The position numbers and the translations under genes were made by a program. DNA of 64,000 bases from Persicitalea sp964500445. GTDB lineage: Bacteria > Bacteroidota > Bacteroidia > Cytophagales > Spirosomataceae. Under the pieces are notes generated by a model. It was not told where the DNA came from, made no database searches, and saw only the letters and a program-made list of their open reading frames with translations. Shown here in pieces: positions 62,389 through 64,000 of this stretch (the stretch's first letter is position 1; the number at the start of each line of letters is the position of its first letter). The stretch is from NCBI GenBank assembly GCA_964500445.1, contig CAZCOG010000003.1:185493-249492 (forward strand), in the 5' to 3' direction.

Positions 62389-64000
62389 TTACTGTTTGCT
62401 CACTTTCACCACCCCCTGCCGACCCAGCGCATCCACGGCCCGGATCAGGTACAGGCCCGTGGGCAAAGTGCCCAGCCGTAGTTCGATCTGGTTCAGCCCT
62501 TCCGCCAGATTTTCGGAGCGCGTCTGCCGCGCCCGGCCCGTCAGGTCCAGCACTTCGACGGTGGCCGCTCCGGCCGTCGGGGCCAGTACGTCCAGGGTCA
62601 CTGCATCCTGCACGGGGTTGGGGTAGGCTTGCAGCGAAAGCTGCAGCGGCAAGTCGCTGCTTTCCTCCACGCCCACACGACCCTTCTTCGAACTGCCGCA
62701 GGCCCCTAGCGTGGCGCCCAGCTTGAGGTAGCGCTCGGCAATCTTCTCGCTGACGCACTGCGTGACGCCGTAGTAGCAGATGGTCACATTCTGGTTCTTG
62801 TTGCCGCAGCGGATATCCTGCACCGTGACGGTAACCTCGGCTTTGGCCGTGCAGCCGCCATTCCCGGTGGCCGTCACGGTGTAGGTCGTCGTCTCGCTGG
62901 GGCAAACTTGCTGGCTGGCGCCGATGCCGAGCCTCCTGTTATCCTGCGTCCAGTTGTAGGTGAAGGGGCCCGCGCCCGTGGGGTTGGCCGTCAGCGTGGT
63001 GCAGCCGTCGCCCGAGCCGAGGATGACCGAGGTGTTTCCACTTACGGACAGCGACACGGCGGCGGGCTCAGTGACGCTGACCGATTGGGCCTGAGTCTCG
63101 CAGCCGTTGGCGTCCTTGACCCTGATGGAGTAGGTGCCCGCCATCAGGCTGGTGAAGGTGGCCGAACTGCCGTAGTTCGCGCCGCCGTCCTTCGAGTAGG
63201 TGTAGGGACCGGTGCCGCCGCTGGCGGTGATGCTGATGCTGCCGTCGCTGCCGCCGTTGCAGGTCACGTTAGTGATCTGGGGGGGCGAGAAGCCGAGGGC
63301 GGCGGGCTGGCCGACCGTGGTTGGCTGGGCGTCGGCCACGCAGCCGTTGGCGTCCTTGACCTTGACGGAGTAGGTGTCCGCCATCAGGCCCGTGAAGCTG
63401 GCCGAAGTGCCATACGTTGTGCCGCCGTCCATCGAGTAGGTATAGGGTCCCGTGCCGCCGCCGGCCGTGACGGCGATGCTGCCGTCCTTGCCGGCGTTGC
63501 ATTTGGCGTCGGTGGCCGTGGCGCCGAAGTACACCGGGGCGGAGGGCTGGCTGAGGACGACCCTCTGGGCCTGAGTCTCGCAGCCATTGGCGTCTTTGAC
63601 CTTGACGGAGTAGGCGAAGCTGCCCGTGGACAGTCCGGTGAAGCTGGCCGAATTGACGTAGTTCTGCCCGCCGTTTATGGAGTACTGGTAGGGGCCCGTG
63701 CCGCCGCTGGCCGCAATGCTGATGCCGCCGTCGCTGCCGCCGAAACACTTGACGTTGGTGGCCGTGTAGGTGAAGCTGACGGCGGCGGTGGGCTGGGTGA
63801 CGCTGACCTCCTGAATGTCGGTCTCGCAGCCGTTGGCATCCTTGACGCGGATGACGTAGCCCCCTGCGCTCAGGTTGGTGAAGGTGAATCCGGCAGGTTC
63901 TGGTTCAGTTCCCGCGCGCCGGGCGCTCTGGTTGCTGACGTAGTTTGTGCCGCCGTCTTTGGAGAACTGGTAGGGGCCGGTGCCGCCGCTGGCGGTGATG
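62389..64000 (-). CDS. SprB-repeat surface protein with T9SS sorting domain (5' truncated by window)
   Basis: The frame is open from the stop at 62389 to the right edge, so at least 537 residues are visible and the true start lies outside; the GTG at 63534 is internal. The visible N-terminal part is built of SprB-type repeats, each with GGSDGxI, SGGTGPYxYSxxGG and KDANGCE, spaced 240-246 bp. Four DANGC units are seen and a fifth is cut by the edge. The shared cassette follows: Ig-like domain (GDGCTTLTANPTG), Cys module (CYYGVTQCVSEKIAE) and a type A sorting domain (YPNPVQDAVTLDV). SprB itself is the gliding adhesin, so a cell-surface adhesive role is likely. G+C, especially at third codon positions, is far above the neighbours. 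Confidence 0.88.
   Translation of the reverse strand, partial: ITASGGTGPYQFSKDGGTNYVSNQSARRAGTEPEPAGFTFTNLSAGGYVIRVKDANGCETDIQEVSVTQPTAAVSFTYTATNVKCFGGSDGGISIAASGGTGPYQYSINGGQNYVNSASFTGLSTGSFAYSVKVKDANGCETQAQRVVLSQPSAPVYFGATATDAKCNAGKDGSIAVTAGGGTGPYTYSMDGGTTYGTSASFTGLMADTYSVKVKDANGCVADAQPTTVGQPAALGFSPPQITNVTCNGGSDGSISITASGGTGPYTYSKDGGANYGSSATFTSLMAGTYSIRVKDANGCETQAQSVSVTEPAAVSLSVSGNTSVILGSGDGCTTLTANPTGAGPFTYNWTQDNRRLGIGASQQVCPSETTTYTVTATGNGGCTAKAEVTVTVQDIRCGNKNQNVTICYYGVTQCVSEKIAERYLKLGATLGACGSSKKGRVGVEESSDLPLQLSLQAYPNPVQDAVTLDVLAPTAGAATVEVLDLTGRARQTRSENLAEGLNQIELRLGTLPTGLYLIRAVDALGRQGVVKVSKQ

Noticed and set aside
62237..62905. ORF across the end of the SprB-repeat gene in another frame
   Set aside because: It reads through the terminator hairpins and repeats Arg/Gly-rich shadow sequence; the sense cassette is conserved in four proteins.

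Overview
The window looks like the chromosome of a gliding or formerly gliding Bacteroidota bacterium, most likely order Cytophagales (Spirosoma/Dyadobacter-like). The evidence is a gldD homologue, several very large secreted proteins with type IX secretion (T9SS) C-terminal sorting domains, DUF4270 and DUF4920 proteins, a GT5-like protein divergent from panC, and promoter candidates that fit the Bacteroidota TTG-N20-TAnnTTTG pattern. G+C is near 50-55% except for a markedly richer gene at the right edge. I saw no tRNA, rRNA, CRISPR array, phage, transposase or integrase. Most genes look like ordinary chromosome, so no single spectacular system stands out; the unusual parts are listed as findings.

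Bases 1-8459 hold a truncated nucleotide-exchanger-like MFS/HEAT protein and a signalling cassette: a giant propeller sensor kinase whose phospho-acceptor His is replaced by Asp, a short sensorless kinase with an intact His, and a receiver-PP2C (SpoIIE-type) phosphatase. Bases 8606-15738 are core functions: a peptidase-like hypothetical, gldD, glmS, a DUF4270 lipoprotein, a half-length GT5-like protein and panC. Bases 15864-19100 encode a secreted GH36-like hydrolase and a secreted M28 peptidase.

Bases 19132-31103 form a long minus-strand block for sugar-acid and deoxysugar use: lutC, lutB, a DinB-like gene, lutA, rhamnose isomerase, a fused rhamnulose-phosphate aldolase/lactaldehyde dehydrogenase, a GntR-type regulator, kduI, a propeller lipoprotein and an M20 amidohydrolase. 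Together they can take rhamnulose-1-P to lactate and on to pyruvate, and handle the ketouronate from pectin-type polymers. No rhamnulokinase or rhamnose permease is present in the window.

Bases 31294-46710 mix an orphan ABC ATPase, a 1234-residue T9SS type B protein, small secreted proteins, an MscS channel, an esterase, an SDR, a DEAD-box helicase, nagA-aroE, DedA, a ComA-like sulfolactate synthase, a thioesterase and a pseudouridine synthase. Bases 46771-64000 are dominated by four T9SS surface proteins with different N-terminal modules (beta-helix, one or two glycine-rich domains, SprB repeats) and a common C-terminal cassette. Two of them share a 312-bp block that is identical by eye. Between them lie creatininase-like, ceramidase-like, thioesterase, lipoprotein, tandem DUF2141 and penicillin-acylase genes.
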